Shown: positions 54,901 through 63,706 of the stretch, piece by piece
Position numbering within the stretch: the stretch's first letter is position 1
How the letters are laid out: each line of letters begins with the position of its first letter
Assembly: GCF_947172395.1 (NCBI RefSeq)
Contig: NC_069095.1
Coordinates: 1,984,001-2,048,000 of the forward strand
Direction: 5' to 3'
DNA: 64,000 bases
DNA from: Bicyclus anynana
Taxonomy: Eukaryota; Arthropoda; Insecta; Lepidoptera; Nymphalidae
Position numbers and translations under genes: made by a program
The notes under the pieces: model-generated
What the model was told of the DNA's origin: nothing
Databases searched by the model: none
Seen by the model: the letters and a program-made list of their open reading frames with translations, nothing else

Positions 54901-57900
54901 CCTTCATGTAATTAGTCGTCTTTGTTGCATAACTTGCCCTAAGAACAAAATGTCCCTCCTTTTCAAGGTCACTCTATATAACACTTGAATCTATCTTATG
55001 ACCTAACAATAATAGTGCCTGCGACTTTGTCCGCTCTTGGACCTCAACTTTCGAAAGTTAATTTAAGTAAAAGAAGGGCGAAAACAAATTCCCCGATTTC
55101 TTAAGTTATCTGGACATGAGTTTCAGCCACGGTCATCATCATTCCGTGATGTCGTTCCACCCACAACATTCATCATCATAGCCCTCGTAAAAGTTAAGTA
55201 AACTTCGAGATAATGTTGTTTAAAAATGAAAGTTTACTTTTTTTAATTGGTAAACTATGGAACATTCTGTAATTTCTACAATGTTATAAATGCGAATGAG
55301 AATGTTGCGATATCACGTATTTACGAGTATACTGGTGTATGGTGTTTCATCAATTTTTAGGGGTACTAAAAAGCACATAGAGTATCTTTCGTCTAAAAAG
55401 AAGTAGAAGGGTTAGAGAAAAAAAGACAAGACTGTCATGAAATTAATTCTATATTATTATTTTTAATACTTATATACTTATTTTTATTTTTAATAGAAAA
55501 AAAATCTAAAACATAACTGTAGTTCATGACACACCAAACCTTGATAACCATTTTTATATTTTGTTCCAGGCTATATGCGTTATGGATTTCCGTGTAGGAC
55601 AACAGCGTCAATTGTACACTTGGAGAAAACCTATTGGGTAATACAGTTTATAACTTTTTGTAACTCATTTTCACCATAACCTTCAATAAATAAAATATTT
55701 CGTGGCGGTGGTCCTAGGTCTAAAGACTTCTCATAGAGTCATTATTATATTAGGGGTTAAAGTATGAAATTTCCGATTTGAACTGAAAATCTAAATTGTT
55801 TATTTTTTAATTTTTAACAAATTTATTTAATCAAAATAGTTGCCATTATTATCTATACATTGCTGCCATCTAATGGGAAGGTCATTAATGCCTTTGCGAT
55901 AGAACTCCGACGATCTAGACTGCACAAACTGTGTGAAAGCCTTTTGTACTGCCTCCTGGGAAGAAAACTTCTTGTCATGTAGATAATTGTCCAAATCACG
56001 AAAAAAATGGTAGTCCGTTGGAGCAAGGTCTGATGAATACGGAGGATGACGAATAGTTTCTAACTGCAGTTTCTGAAGGGTTAAAATGGTTTCTCGTGCT
56101 GTGTGAGGTCTCGCGTTGTCGTGGAGCAATAATAGTGAAGATCGATTCATGAGTCGGGGCTGTTTAACAGCTAGTTTTGTCAACATGGTTCGGAGTTCGG
56201 CACAATAGACATCTGCCGTTATTGCTTGACCAGATCGGAGAAAACCATAGTGAATAACATGCTGAGACCACCAAACAGTTACCATTACCTTTTTATTGGT
56301 AAGTTTTGCTTTAGGACACTGTTGTGGCATTTTACCTGGGGTCAGCCATTGCATTTTTCTTTTCCGGTTTTAATAAAGAATCCACTTTTCATCACATGCT
56401 ACAATTCGATCCAATATTCCTTCATTTCTGTACCGGGTCAACAAGGCAACACAAGTTTCAACACGCGTTTCTTTCTGCAGATCATCACGAGGCACCCATT
56501 TTTCGTATTTTTTTATTTTATTAATTTGACGCAAGTGAGTCAATATTGTGGGTAAGATAACGTTAAACCATGCCGCTAATTCCTGGGTAGTTTGACTAGG
56601 ATCGGCTTCCACTATCTCTCTTAATTCACGTTATTCACCTGTGTGGGCGGTCTTCCTCGTGGCTCATTCTTTAAGTCGAAATTTCCATCACAAAAGCGTT
56701 TAAACCAAAATCGCACGGTGCGTTCATTAGTAGACCCCTCTCCAAACGCAGCATTGATATTGCTGGCTGTTTCTGCCGCGTTAGTTCCGCGTCGGAACTC
56801 GTATTCAAAAATCACTCGAATTTTCGCAGTATCCATCTTTCTTGTCTAAATTGAATAACAAAAACAATTGAAGGCCGATATTCAAATGTTTCACATTTTT
56901 TAAAAAAAGAACATCATAGAAACCATTTGAAAATTATTATAAAATTGCCGTTTTATTGCAATAATTAATTATATTAATTATTGCAATAAAACGGCAATTT
57001 CATACTTTAACCCCTATTATTTGTCTGGTTACAATAAAGAGGTTTTTGTTTGTAATTGCTAAAGGTACTGGGCGATCTGGGCGCGGCAGGCGGGCGTGGC
57101 GCTGCAGCAGGCGGCGCTGCTGCTGGTGCCGCTGGCGGCCTTCGTGCAGACCTGGCGGTACATCTCCAAGGGCCCGCCCGACATACTCGAGGTACATACT
57201 TATAACTTTTTCTCAGAAATTCTTGGAGTATTTTTAATTTTACCGATGTAGTAAATTCTTAAATATACAGAAGGTTTTTGGAGTGCGCATATTTTAATAT
57301 TATATCAGCATCATTTCATCATTATCAACCCGTATTCGACTCACTGCTGACCTCGAGTCTCCTCTCAGAATGAGAAGGGTTAGGCCAATTGTCCACTACG
57401 CTGGCCCAATGCGGATTGGCAAACTTCACATACATAGAGAATTAAGAAAATTCTCTGGTATGCAGGTTTCCTCACGATGTTTTTCCTTCACCGTTTGAGA
57501 CACGTGATATTTAATTTCTTAAAATGCACACAACTGAAAAGTTAGAGGTGCATACCCCGGACCGGATTCGAACCCACACCCTCCAGAATCGGAGGCAGAA
57601 GTCATATCCACTGGGCTAACTGTCTATTAATATTAAATTTTTATTTATTTATTTTCAATATTATATACTTATACGAAATTTAAAATAGAACGTATTTATG
57701 TTTTTTTATGTAAAAAAAACTTGTTTACCGAAGTGGTGATGGCGTTTGAAAATATGCTTTATATTATTTTTGGAGTTTCAAATCGAAAAAAAAAAATTTC
57801 AAAAAGTACAGACTGTTACTAAAATGTATTGTATTAACGATACAGAGGCACCAAAAGAAATTTGCGCACTGCAAAAAGTATCTGCCTGTATTCTAAACAA

Positions 57901-60184
57901 CTTAATTTCCTAATTCTGAAATGTGTATATTTCACGCTGCTAAGGATTATGCTTCAAATGATTGTTTGGATGATTTGGTGAGCAATTAGCGTTTATATTT
58001 GAATTGTATTTTTCAATAATTGTTTGCTTTTACATAATTAACGTTAGACTTTGACAGTGGCTATAGTGTGTTTTTTCTCTACAGAGACTAAAATGACGTT
58101 TCATGTGCCTGATTTTTATATGCAATAAATAGGGACGTCACGAAATCGATATTCAGGAATTAAATGATTGATTAGTATCGATTTGTCAGTCAGTCAGACC
58201 AAAAATTTATTATTATTGATGAAAATATTTAACTAATTCACGATTTTATCAATGTATTAATTAGTAATATATATAAATAATAAATTGTATTAATAATTCA
58301 ATTACGATGGAAAGTATTTCTTGCAAACTATTAATTATTGGATAGTATAAAGTAATTTATAAGCTGTAAAAAACGTAAACGGTGGTAACTAGTCACGGCC
58401 GAAGCCTCCCACCAGCCAGACCTGGATCAACTAAGAAAATCTCAATCTGCCTAGCCGGGGATCAAACCCAGGACCTCCGTTTTGAAAATCCACCGCGCAT
58501 ACTACTGCGCCACGGAGGCCGTCAAATAAATTAATAATAATGTTTAAAAATGTTGATATAATACAAAATACTAAGTATTAATAATTTGCAAAAAGAATAT
58601 TATTATATTATATGATTTATGATTTATGCAAGTTTTGATATCATAATTACACATTTTAAAAAATTATTATACTTATGTATCATTGTATTTTATTCATTGT
58701 ATGCTGGTCACATTATTTTTATGTTGGACGTTTCTAATTGTCAGTTCAGTCTCTGCTTTAAAAAAATAGACAGTAGTTACTGACCTACCGTAAAGACGTG
58801 CCGCCAAACGGTTCGGCTTTCCAGTTCAGTCTTTGAAGATAATGAGGTCATATCCACTGGGCTAACTGTCACTATCAATAGTGTTCAGAGTTATTTTCTG
58901 ATATAGTAACAGCCTTCTAAGCGTTATTCACGTTGGTTCATTTCACAGGTAATTTTTGTTCAAGGGCTTGTAGTCTAAAAGCGCCATCTACGAGCCTCAG
59001 GCATAACTGCATCTTTTACACTTTTCGTAATGCATTCATCAACTTACTCCCCAAGCCAAGAGTGCGTAACTAAGTTTCACTTCAATAAAATGTTTGTTAT
59101 TCAGCGCGTTCAAAACCTGTACCGGCCGCGTATGAACGAGGCGGGCGAGACTGTGCCGCCCACCAACCCAGTCCGCGACGCGCCCGTCCTGGAGCCTGCA
59201 CCCGACCCGCCGCCGAAGTACACGCCGCCGCCTTCCTACTCCACCGCCACGGGCGCGCGGCTGCTCAACACGCTGCGCCGCAGCTTCAGGACTCTGAGAC
59301 GGTGAGTCGCACTTACTTAGCCCCAACCTAGAGCTGGCGCCCGCCACGCTGCCCAAGTATAACACTTAAAAATATAGTTATTAGGGTCCCAAAAATCATG
59401 AAAATATTTCTAAACCCACAACAAAGGTTATTTTTACTGCCACTAAATCAATAAAAAAGATTGCAAGATTCTGGTGATGTAGGTAATTTTTCAAATAACT
59501 GATCAGTGTCTTCAGGAATCCGCCATGTTGCATTTAGAATGACGTCACGTAGCTAACCGTCCAATGTCATCGAAACTAAAAAATGAATGCAACACAGGCT
59601 CAATCTCTTCAAAAACAGTTCTACGATTGCATGATTTTATCTAAAGAAAAACAAACTTTGGAAGTTTAACAACTCATAAAGATACCTACAGCTTAACATG
59701 GACCTCCTTTTTGGAAGTTTAATAAATAAAAAGACACTTTCATTGCAGGATAACATCGTCCCGAGCGGAATCTCAACACGACGACACATCACAAATACCA
59801 ATCACACTGAGCGAGAGCATCGACCGACAGTCGCACACTAGTGCTGTGCCCACCCTCACCGTGACCGACGAAACCGACAGCACCAGAACAATACACACCC
59901 ACCCCAACACTAGCGCAAGCACGCACCAACTCAACAGAAACAGACCAACATCTTCGCGGAACTCCTTAACATTAACACGGGACTTCTTACGGAGGTCGTT
60001 CGTTAGGAAAAGCGATTCAGCTAAAAGCATACGCTCCAGTTTGCGCAGGAGTTTCAAATATGGCGGTGGCTTGACAACAAGCCACGAGCACTTGGTTAGG
60101 GATGTGGAGCCTATATCGAACACTGTTGCCATGGCGACCGTTGAACCGACTTCGCATACGAGGAGTTTGGGTTCTGTTATATGA
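41072..60184 (+). CDS. Divergent SLC6-family transporter (NSS fold), 1157 residues, 13 coding exons
   Basis: Exons: 41072-42102, 44113-44243, 45080-45361, 46424-46614, 48110-48247, 49849-50083, 52480-52697, 53285-53479, 54187-54411, 55570-55637, 57065-57191, 59105-59301, 59749-60184; all GT-AG and phase-consistent. Residues 1-360: acidic, Ser-rich cytoplasmic N-terminus. TM1 about 361-387 (SCTVGIFNISRFAIFSVHFG), then FGIPLF-type TM2 (IIGIPLFTLHLCLGQ), TM3, a loop with glycosylation sequon NST (487-489), TM4-TM12 one or two per exon, C-tail 948-1157. The family mark WRFPY in TM1 is replaced by SRFAI, and the TM8 LDS-type motif by IAQQ; Asn of the Na1 site and the TM1 Arg-Phe remain. Tail: PPKY (983-986), PPSY (989-992), LRRSF at 1004, 1093 and 1111, C-terminal SVI. 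Substrate unknown. Long N-terminus and divergence suggest an orphan SLC6 such as Drosophila bedraggled, but I cannot confirm orthology. Confidence 0.92.
42836..43219. mobile_element. Two Helitron-like ends facing each other
   Basis: At 42836-43005 a minus-strand end (CTAG at 42836-42839, reading GCGAACGGAGTTGCAGGCATTCG before it); at 43080-43219 a plus-strand end GTTGCGAACGTCCGCTAA before T. Both degenerate, in SLC6 intron 1. Confidence 0.4.
43226..43803. mobile_element. MITE with about 30-bp terminal inverted repeats and a nested foldback
   Basis: Left GGTGCCGATAGACTTGACCATTCACTTGTAA, right its complement (TTACAAGTGAATGCTCAAGT ... CAGCAC). Inside is a second inverted pair around GCGCCCGGGTGCAACG (43425 and 43652 regions, with AGAGGCGTCTC and GACGCCTCTG). 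No coding. SLC6 intron 1. Confidence 0.75.
43968..44095. mobile_element. Short MITE related to 8481-8620, abutting an SLC6 acceptor
   Basis: Shares GATAATAGTACGTATTATG, AGTTTGCCGCGATTC-like and CACCATACCCATGCTATCTGA with the copy in exportin-4. Ends about 17 bases before exon 44113, so the branch point and pyrimidine tract lie next to or in MITE sequence. Confidence 0.6.
44599..44927 (+). mobile_element. SINE, GGCCTCCGTGGCGCAGTGGT family, full length
   Basis: GACGGCCTCCGTAGCGCAGTGG, box B GGTTCGATCCCCGGC, GGTGGGAGGCTTCGGCCGTG, 3' end ATCAGGTGAGATTGTAG then CTAACTTGT and an A-rich end. SLC6 intron between exons 2 and 3, sense orientation. Confidence 0.88.
44930..45058 (+). mobile_element. Partial SINE, TGATAGCTCAGTGG family
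   Basis: AACTTTTCAGTTGTATGCAT then an internal deletion to CTTCTCATTCTGAGAGGAGA and GTGAGCCGTATATAGATT. Ends about 20 bases before the acceptor of exon 45080. Confidence 0.6.
45540..45938 (+). mobile_element. LINE ORF2 3' fragment with (ATG)n tail
   Basis: Broken frames AAATTAAGAGATCCGCAGAAG (EIRRRAKVTELAQRG type), RPPPGGLTTSSQ, then CCTATGTCCAGCAGTAGACG, CCATCGGCTGATATG and an (ATG)n run at 45906-45938. Same LINE group as 52830-53220 (minus). Confidence 0.7.
46305..46395 (-). mobile_element. Head of the third SINE family
   Basis: Minus-strand tRNA-like head: TAACGGTTAAGAGGTTGGAT and GGTTCGATCCTGGCCCCGTT; related to 11889-12035. Ends about 28 bases before the acceptor of exon 46424. Upstream is a small GACTGTAGGAGTAGACAA duplication (46260-46310). 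Confidence 0.55.
46640..47275. repeat. Repeat-derived intron block
   Basis: 46660-46980 has inverted-like ends (AAGCAAAAAATACTTTTTC ... TTTTTTTGCTTTTAATT). 47000-47270 carries GGTCCGCCATATTGGATTTA and AAAATGACGTCA, also seen at 59518-59555, so it is a dispersed family. Classes unknown. Confidence 0.45.
48790..49001. mobile_element. Tc1/mariner-type MITE (TACAGGGTGTCCC ends)
   Basis: Left TACAGGGTGTCCCGTTA, right TAGGACACCCTA, the ends typical of TA-targeting elements. Similar ends at 61203-61476 and 63331-63706. No coding. SLC6 intron. Confidence 0.6.
49018..49735 (-). mobile_element. LINE C-terminal fragment inside foldback-family sequence
   Basis: Minus frame 49258-49587 reads NPRLTRHGHKLVISAYRLQR, then FYNKIPKTVMDLPMHSFKQ, LLSRGYYNIDEFL, the C-terminal end seen in Jockey/RTE-type LINEs. 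It is flanked by AACCGACTTC-family pieces: a left arm at 49026-49085 and TACCTTCTGATCACTTTGAAGG at 49709-49731, so the LINE may have split an older foldback copy. Confidence 0.65.
50100..51560. other. Intron stretch with probable degenerate DNA-transposon
   Basis: Between SLC6 exons 6 and 7. GC-richer core 50940-51300; on minus it reads MSGFSNRDYYEMGRVYLL then stops, faintly like the helix-turn-helix start of some insect transposases. GAGGGTCACCCTA (50446) and ATCACCCTGTATATG (51437) might be its ends. Weakly supported. Confidence 0.3.
51579..51610. repeat. (CA)n microsatellite
   Basis: Mostly alternating AC with one ATAC and one AAAC interruption; lies in the SLC6 intron between exons 6 and 7. 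Confidence 0.9.
51788..52162 (-). mobile_element. Solo LTR of a retrotransposon
   Basis: 375 bp bounded by TGTTAC and GTAACA (TG...CA inverted ends). Read on minus it has a TATA box (TATAAATA, 51982-51989) followed about 150 bases later by AATAAA (51833-51838), then the end CTTAGTAACA: the U3-R-U5 order expected of an LTR. No internal coding is attached. The target repeat is not clean (TAAAA against ATAAT). SLC6 intron, antisense to the gene. Confidence 0.65.
52172..52257 (+). pseudogene. Decayed copy of SLC6 exon 6 in the next intron
   Basis: Runs parallel to 49937-50025: AAGAACGAAACGAATGTGATGC against AAGAACAAGACCAACGTAATGC, and GCGGCCTTTACCTTCACTGT CCTGTTGCTTGG against the exon. It contains an in-frame TAG and no usable splice sites. 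It starts about 10 bases after the solo LTR. Confidence 0.75.
52830..53220 (-). mobile_element. LINE ORF2 C-terminal fragment
   Basis: Minus frame 52904-53209: LPVLPYGSETWLLTMAFLRR, AIERAMLGVSLRDRIRNEDI, TDIAQRVAKLK, WKSRWMERSQG; a typical CR1/Jockey-type end. Lies between SLC6 exons 7 and 8, ending about 65 bases before the exon 8 acceptor. Confidence 0.8.
53645..53930. mobile_element. MITE of the GACTGAAGTA family, copy 2
   Basis: Terminal repeats GACTGAAGTAAAACTTC and GAAGTTTTACTTCA; interior matches 434-700. SLC6 intron between exons 8 and 9. Confidence 0.8.
54421..54480 (+). repeat. (CTG)n followed by a 28-bp copy of SLC6 exon 9
   Basis: A GCTGCTGCTG run (54426-54451), then 54453-54480, identical to 54271-54298 in exon 9 (GGAGTGTTCGTGGTGCGCGG CCGCCCCT). 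It lies 41 bases past the exon 9 end (54411). Confidence 0.9.
54505..54816. mobile_element. hAT-type MITE (CTCAGACC ends), copy 3
   Basis: CTCAGACCAATTATTGTATA ... TATAATTGGTCTGAG. The interior frame RRYFSVKVYDQRSNAIIK, SCNRVRRLK, KIPFCVVELFKKRAKTSS matches copy 2. A clean target repeat is not visible (ACCTTG occurs on both sides, shifted). Confidence 0.8.
54817..54990 (+). mobile_element. LINE reverse-transcriptase remnant
   Basis: Reads LSYLGKTKP, RVLHVISRLCCITCPKNKMS and LLFKVTLYNT in broken frames, like the block at 18095-18240. Degenerate. Confidence 0.45.
55753..57014 (-). mobile_element. mariner element, nearly complete, transposase on minus strand
   Basis: 1262 bp between TA dinucleotides (55751-55752, 57015-57016), with ends GGGGTTAAAGTATGAAATTT and complement. 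The transposase, minus strand from 56836: helix-turn-helix region with FEYEFRRGTNAAETASNINA and TVRFWFKRFCDGNFDL; then EADPSQTTQELA, KWVPRDDL; catalytic Asp in CDEKW, HDNARPH and SDLAPTDYHFF with 34 residues between the last two, the D34D signature of mariner. It is broken by a frameshift near 56620 and a stop at 56370-56372, with otherwise continuous coding. It lies between SLC6 exons 10 and 11. A 28-bp palindrome sits at the right end. Confidence 0.93.
56942..57000. repeat. Subterminal perfect palindrome in the mariner element
   Basis: Arms 56942-56969 and 56973-57000 (28 bp) around TAT, just inside the right terminal repeat. The left end has no equivalent. Confidence 0.88.
57318..57622 (-). 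mobile_element. SINE, TGATAGCTCAGTGG family
   Basis: Full-length minus copy: head end CCACTGGGCTAACTG (as plus), GGATTCGAACCCACACCCTC, tail AACCCGTATTCGACTCACTG. SLC6 intron between exons 11 and 12. Confidence 0.85.
58381..58523 (-). mobile_element. SINE, GGCCTCCGTGGCGCAGTGGT family, 5' half
   Basis: Minus: GACGGCCTCCGTGGCGCAGTAG, GGTTTGATCCCCGGC, then GGTCTGGCTGGTGGGAGG, truncated after the GCCGTGACTAGTTACCACC block. Confidence 0.8.
58974..59090. mobile_element. MITE of the GACTGAAGTA family, copy 3, truncated, abutting an SLC6 acceptor
   Basis: AAAAGCGCCATCTACGAGCC, CACTTTTCGTAATGCATTCA and the end AAGTTTCACTTCAA. The SLC6 exon 12 acceptor AG is at 59103-59104, so only about 14 bases separate them. 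Confidence 0.7.
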
Positions 60185-60486
60185 ATTATTTTTGAACCGC
60201 CTATAATGTAGTCTAAGAAATTGTGAAAGTTAGGTTAGAGATCGTCAAGTTATATTCTGAGTATGATCTCGCTGCAGGTCGTAAATCGCTTTTTCTTCTA
60301 TGCTGCATAATTATAATATTATTAATTTCATTTGCAATTCCTTTTTGCCCGCGACTTAGCGTTAATGTTCAGCGATAGTCTAAAAGTTATTTCTGTATCC
60401 TTTTGGCGACTACTTGTTTCTAGATGAAAGTCTGTCTTCTGTACTGGTACAGAATATCAGTTGAGAACTTGAATTCATAACAAAGA

Positions 60487-60492
60487 AATAAA
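60487..60492 (+). promoter_or_regulatory. Candidate poly(A) signal of the SLC6 gene
   Basis: AATAAA about 300 bases after the stop codon at 60182-60184; the first canonical hexamer downstream. The true 3' end is not shown. Confidence 0.5.
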
Positions 60493-60567
60493 CTCTCATT
60501 TGCATTAATGGCGGTTTTAATCAATTTACTATTCGGGACGGATGACTCATTTGACTCGTTTCATTTT

Positions 60568-60845
60568 TTTTTATTCTTTACAAGTTAGCCCTTGACTACA
60601 ATCTCACCTGATGGTAAGTGATGATGCAGTCTAAGATGGAAGCGGGCTAACTTGTTAGGAGGAGGATGAAAATCCACACCCCTTTTCGGTTTACACACGA
60701 CACCGTTTCGTACCGGAACGCTAAATCGCTTGGCGGTAAGTCTTTGTCGGTAGGGTGGTAACTAGCCACTGCCGAAGCCTTCCACCAGCCAGACCTGGAC
60801 CAATTAAGAAAATCTCAAACACCACTGCGCCACGGAGGCCGTCAA
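60568..60845 (-). mobile_element. SINE, GGCCTCCGTGGCGCAGTGGT family, box B deleted
   Basis: Minus: ends GACGGCCTCCGTGGCGCAGTGG and jumps from GGTGTTTGAG into the body, so box B is gone. Body phrases CCACCCTACCGACAAAGACT and CCATCTTAGACTGCATCATC (complement) remain. Confidence 0.8.
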
Positions 60846-61202
60846 ATTTCATGCATTTATAAATCTATCAAATCTATTAATTTAATTCATTCGTTGTGTA
60901 TTTGTCGATAAAATAATTAAAATATGTACATCACTAATAGTAGCCATAACACCCTATGCGTGCGCGTTTTGATGCTCGCACTTTTAAATGCGGCGCCTGC
61001 AGCGAGAAGTATATACTGTAGTAGACAATACTTAAAGGATTTTATTAATTTAGCGCACAATATAATTATTAAATAATAATTGTATGTACTATGCGTGGTA
61101 ATGGAGAATCAAATGAAGCTTCGTTAGCCTTATCTCGCTTGCACATATCCGCCGGTCGCCTATGTGTAAGCGAGGCAGCAATACAAGTGTGCGAGAAGTA
61201 CA

Positions 61203-61476
61203 TACAGGGTGTTCCGTAAAAAAGGGATATAACGCAAATGGTAGATACACCACCTGATTATTTAAAACTAATTTGAATAGTTTTCAAAAAATCCCTAGGG
61301 TGGTCACCCAAAAAAAATATATAACTTGGTCAAGTTATATATTTTTTTTCGGATTTTAAAATTTTTCTGCATAAAAATATAACACGCTAGTGATTTTTTC
61401 AAAACTATTCGAATTAGTTTGGGATAATTCGATGGTTTATTTGTGTTTTATCCATTTATTATGGGACACCCTGTAT
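61203..61476. mobile_element. Tc1/mariner-type MITE
   Basis: Ends TACAGGGTGTTCCGTAA and TTATGGGACACCCTGTA; inner arms CTAATTTGAATAGTTTT and complement; centre TATAACTTGGTCAAGTTATA. Relative at 63331-63706. Confidence 0.75.
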
Positions 61477-63330
61477 ATGTATATGAATGCTAGATATCCA
61501 ATCTAAAATGAAATGAAAAAATCTATTAAATCTGTCATAATAGAAACGTTTAGTTTAAAGACAGAATTCGTGATGATGTTTTAAATTAGGTAAAAATTGT
61601 TATTAAGATGAAATTAGATTAATATTAGATGGTATTGATATTAAAAAGTGAATCAACATGAAAGGGCTCTAATTCGGCAGTGTATTCGAATAATTGTTTG
61701 AATTTCTCATTTTATCAATTCAATAATTATATATTAAATAAATACTCGTTTATTTTTTTATTACGAATCACATGAAAGAAATCATCACAACCATATTGAA
61801 TGTACCTAATATTGTGAAAAGCGTTACTAAACTCATTTTTAACTATTTACTTTAACTATTATTAATAAATATTTAGATCCTTTAATATTTGGATCCTTTA
61901 AGTATGTTAAATAAAAAAGTTCGCGGTTTCGTTAAGTTTAAATAACTTTACACACATGAATTAAAAAATGTAATTTGTTAATTTATAATTCAATAGTACT
62001 GAGATAAAACAGTATTTAGTGAACGAGGGAATCTCACTAGATTAAAATTTTACATGCCATGTAAGTTAGTTATATGTTAGACTGAGAGACGGCGGAATTT
62101 TGTCAGTTCCTATTGAACTGCAGATTTTTACAATTATTGAGTACTGAAAGTTATCTGTGTAGATAAGAAATGTGTGGTGTAGATGTATCCAGAGTTGCAT
62201 ATTAATTTGGATTTAAAAATTATCAGAGCAAATATTCTTTCGAAAATGTGTTTCAAAATTTTGTAACTTTGAAGTTAGACTGAAGTTGCCAGCGTATTTT
62301 GTACAGCGTTGTCGTTGTACAAAGATCATAGAGTTTGGCTAATGAAAGTAGAGACTGAAATCGTCCGCCAAATTTAAAAAATCTGAGTAAATTCTCAAAA
62401 TGATAGTGCTTAGTTATAGTATTTCCAAATATTGGAAATATAACTGAGTTTAATACTTGCAGTCGTAAGTAGTAATGTATTCACAAACAAACAAAAAATT
62501 TGTACAAATAATGAAAATTCATGTTTTTTTTAATTTGATTAAATGTTTTTTTTAATTTGGCGGGTGATTTCAGTTTCAGCTTTCATTAGCTAAACTCTAG
62601 TCATAACATAACAGCCTACGCCAAGTCACATTGAGTTCTCGAGTAAAGCGATTTGGTGGTTCTACAAAAAATGCTGTGAGTAATGGATCTCCACGTAAAG
62701 AGTATTCATGTTTGTTGAGTCCTGTATCCTTATTTAATTTTTAACAATGTTAATAAAATACAATATATAATACAAAACACAATTAAAATAAATTACTATT
62801 ATTTAACAAAAAGGCATGCTGTAATCTCAGATATTAATGTGATTTCCTGTATACATATATCACAATTATTTTATACGTATTTGTATTCGTAAACATTATT
62901 TGTAATTTCTTCATAATTTGTACAGCAAACAGGCAATAATTTATTTTCTCAAATGTGTCCTAATCGAATAGGAGAATCTACGCCGTCTCTGTGACTATTA
63001 ATTATTATTTTTTAGGTACTTAAAAACAATAATAAATTGGAGCTTACATTAAAATGTAAAACGAAGTGCTATTAATGTTAAGGATGCATTTTGTATATGA
63101 ATTAGTTTTTTAATGTTTAGCATTTTAGAAACAATGTGTTCTTGTTAGTTTGTACTTTAACGCGTTATGTGAAATAATAATAATTGTATGAAAGTGTCAC
63201 CACATTGTCAGATTTTGTTGATATGATTGAAATTTTAATTACTAATAAAAAATAGAATATCATGTTTTGCGATTTTCCGTCAAAATCAGACAAATTACGA
63301 CAAGTTACGGCTGATAAATCTGACTTAATA

Positions 63331-63706
63331 TACAGGGAGTCTCTTAATTAATGAATAATACGCAAATAGTAGATACACCACATAATTTTATAAAACTAAT
63401 TTAAATAGTTTTCCAAAAATCCCTAGGGTGACCAAGTTAAATATATTTCTTTGGATTTTTAATTTTTTTTTTCTTAAATATTTTTTTTCAATGCTGTAGC
63501 TGTTTTAATTAAGGTTTAAAAGATCTGATTTTTGTTATGCATTGCGAATTAAATTACCAATGTATTGAAAATTCAGCACCTCACCTACACTTTTACCAGC
63601 AACTTTGTAATTTGGATATTTTTGGAAAACTATTCAAATTAGTTTTAGATAATTAGGTGGTGTATCTACCATTTGCATATTATACATTATTTACTTATAT
63701 ACTGTG
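63331..63706. mobile_element. Tc1/mariner-type MITE, degenerate
   Basis: TACAGGGAGTCTCTTAATTA at the left, GTAGATACACCACATAAT and AATCCCTAGGGTGACC as in 61203-61476; the right side AAACTATTCAAATTAGTTTT and GGTGGTGTATCTACCATTTG is inverted. Confidence 0.65.
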
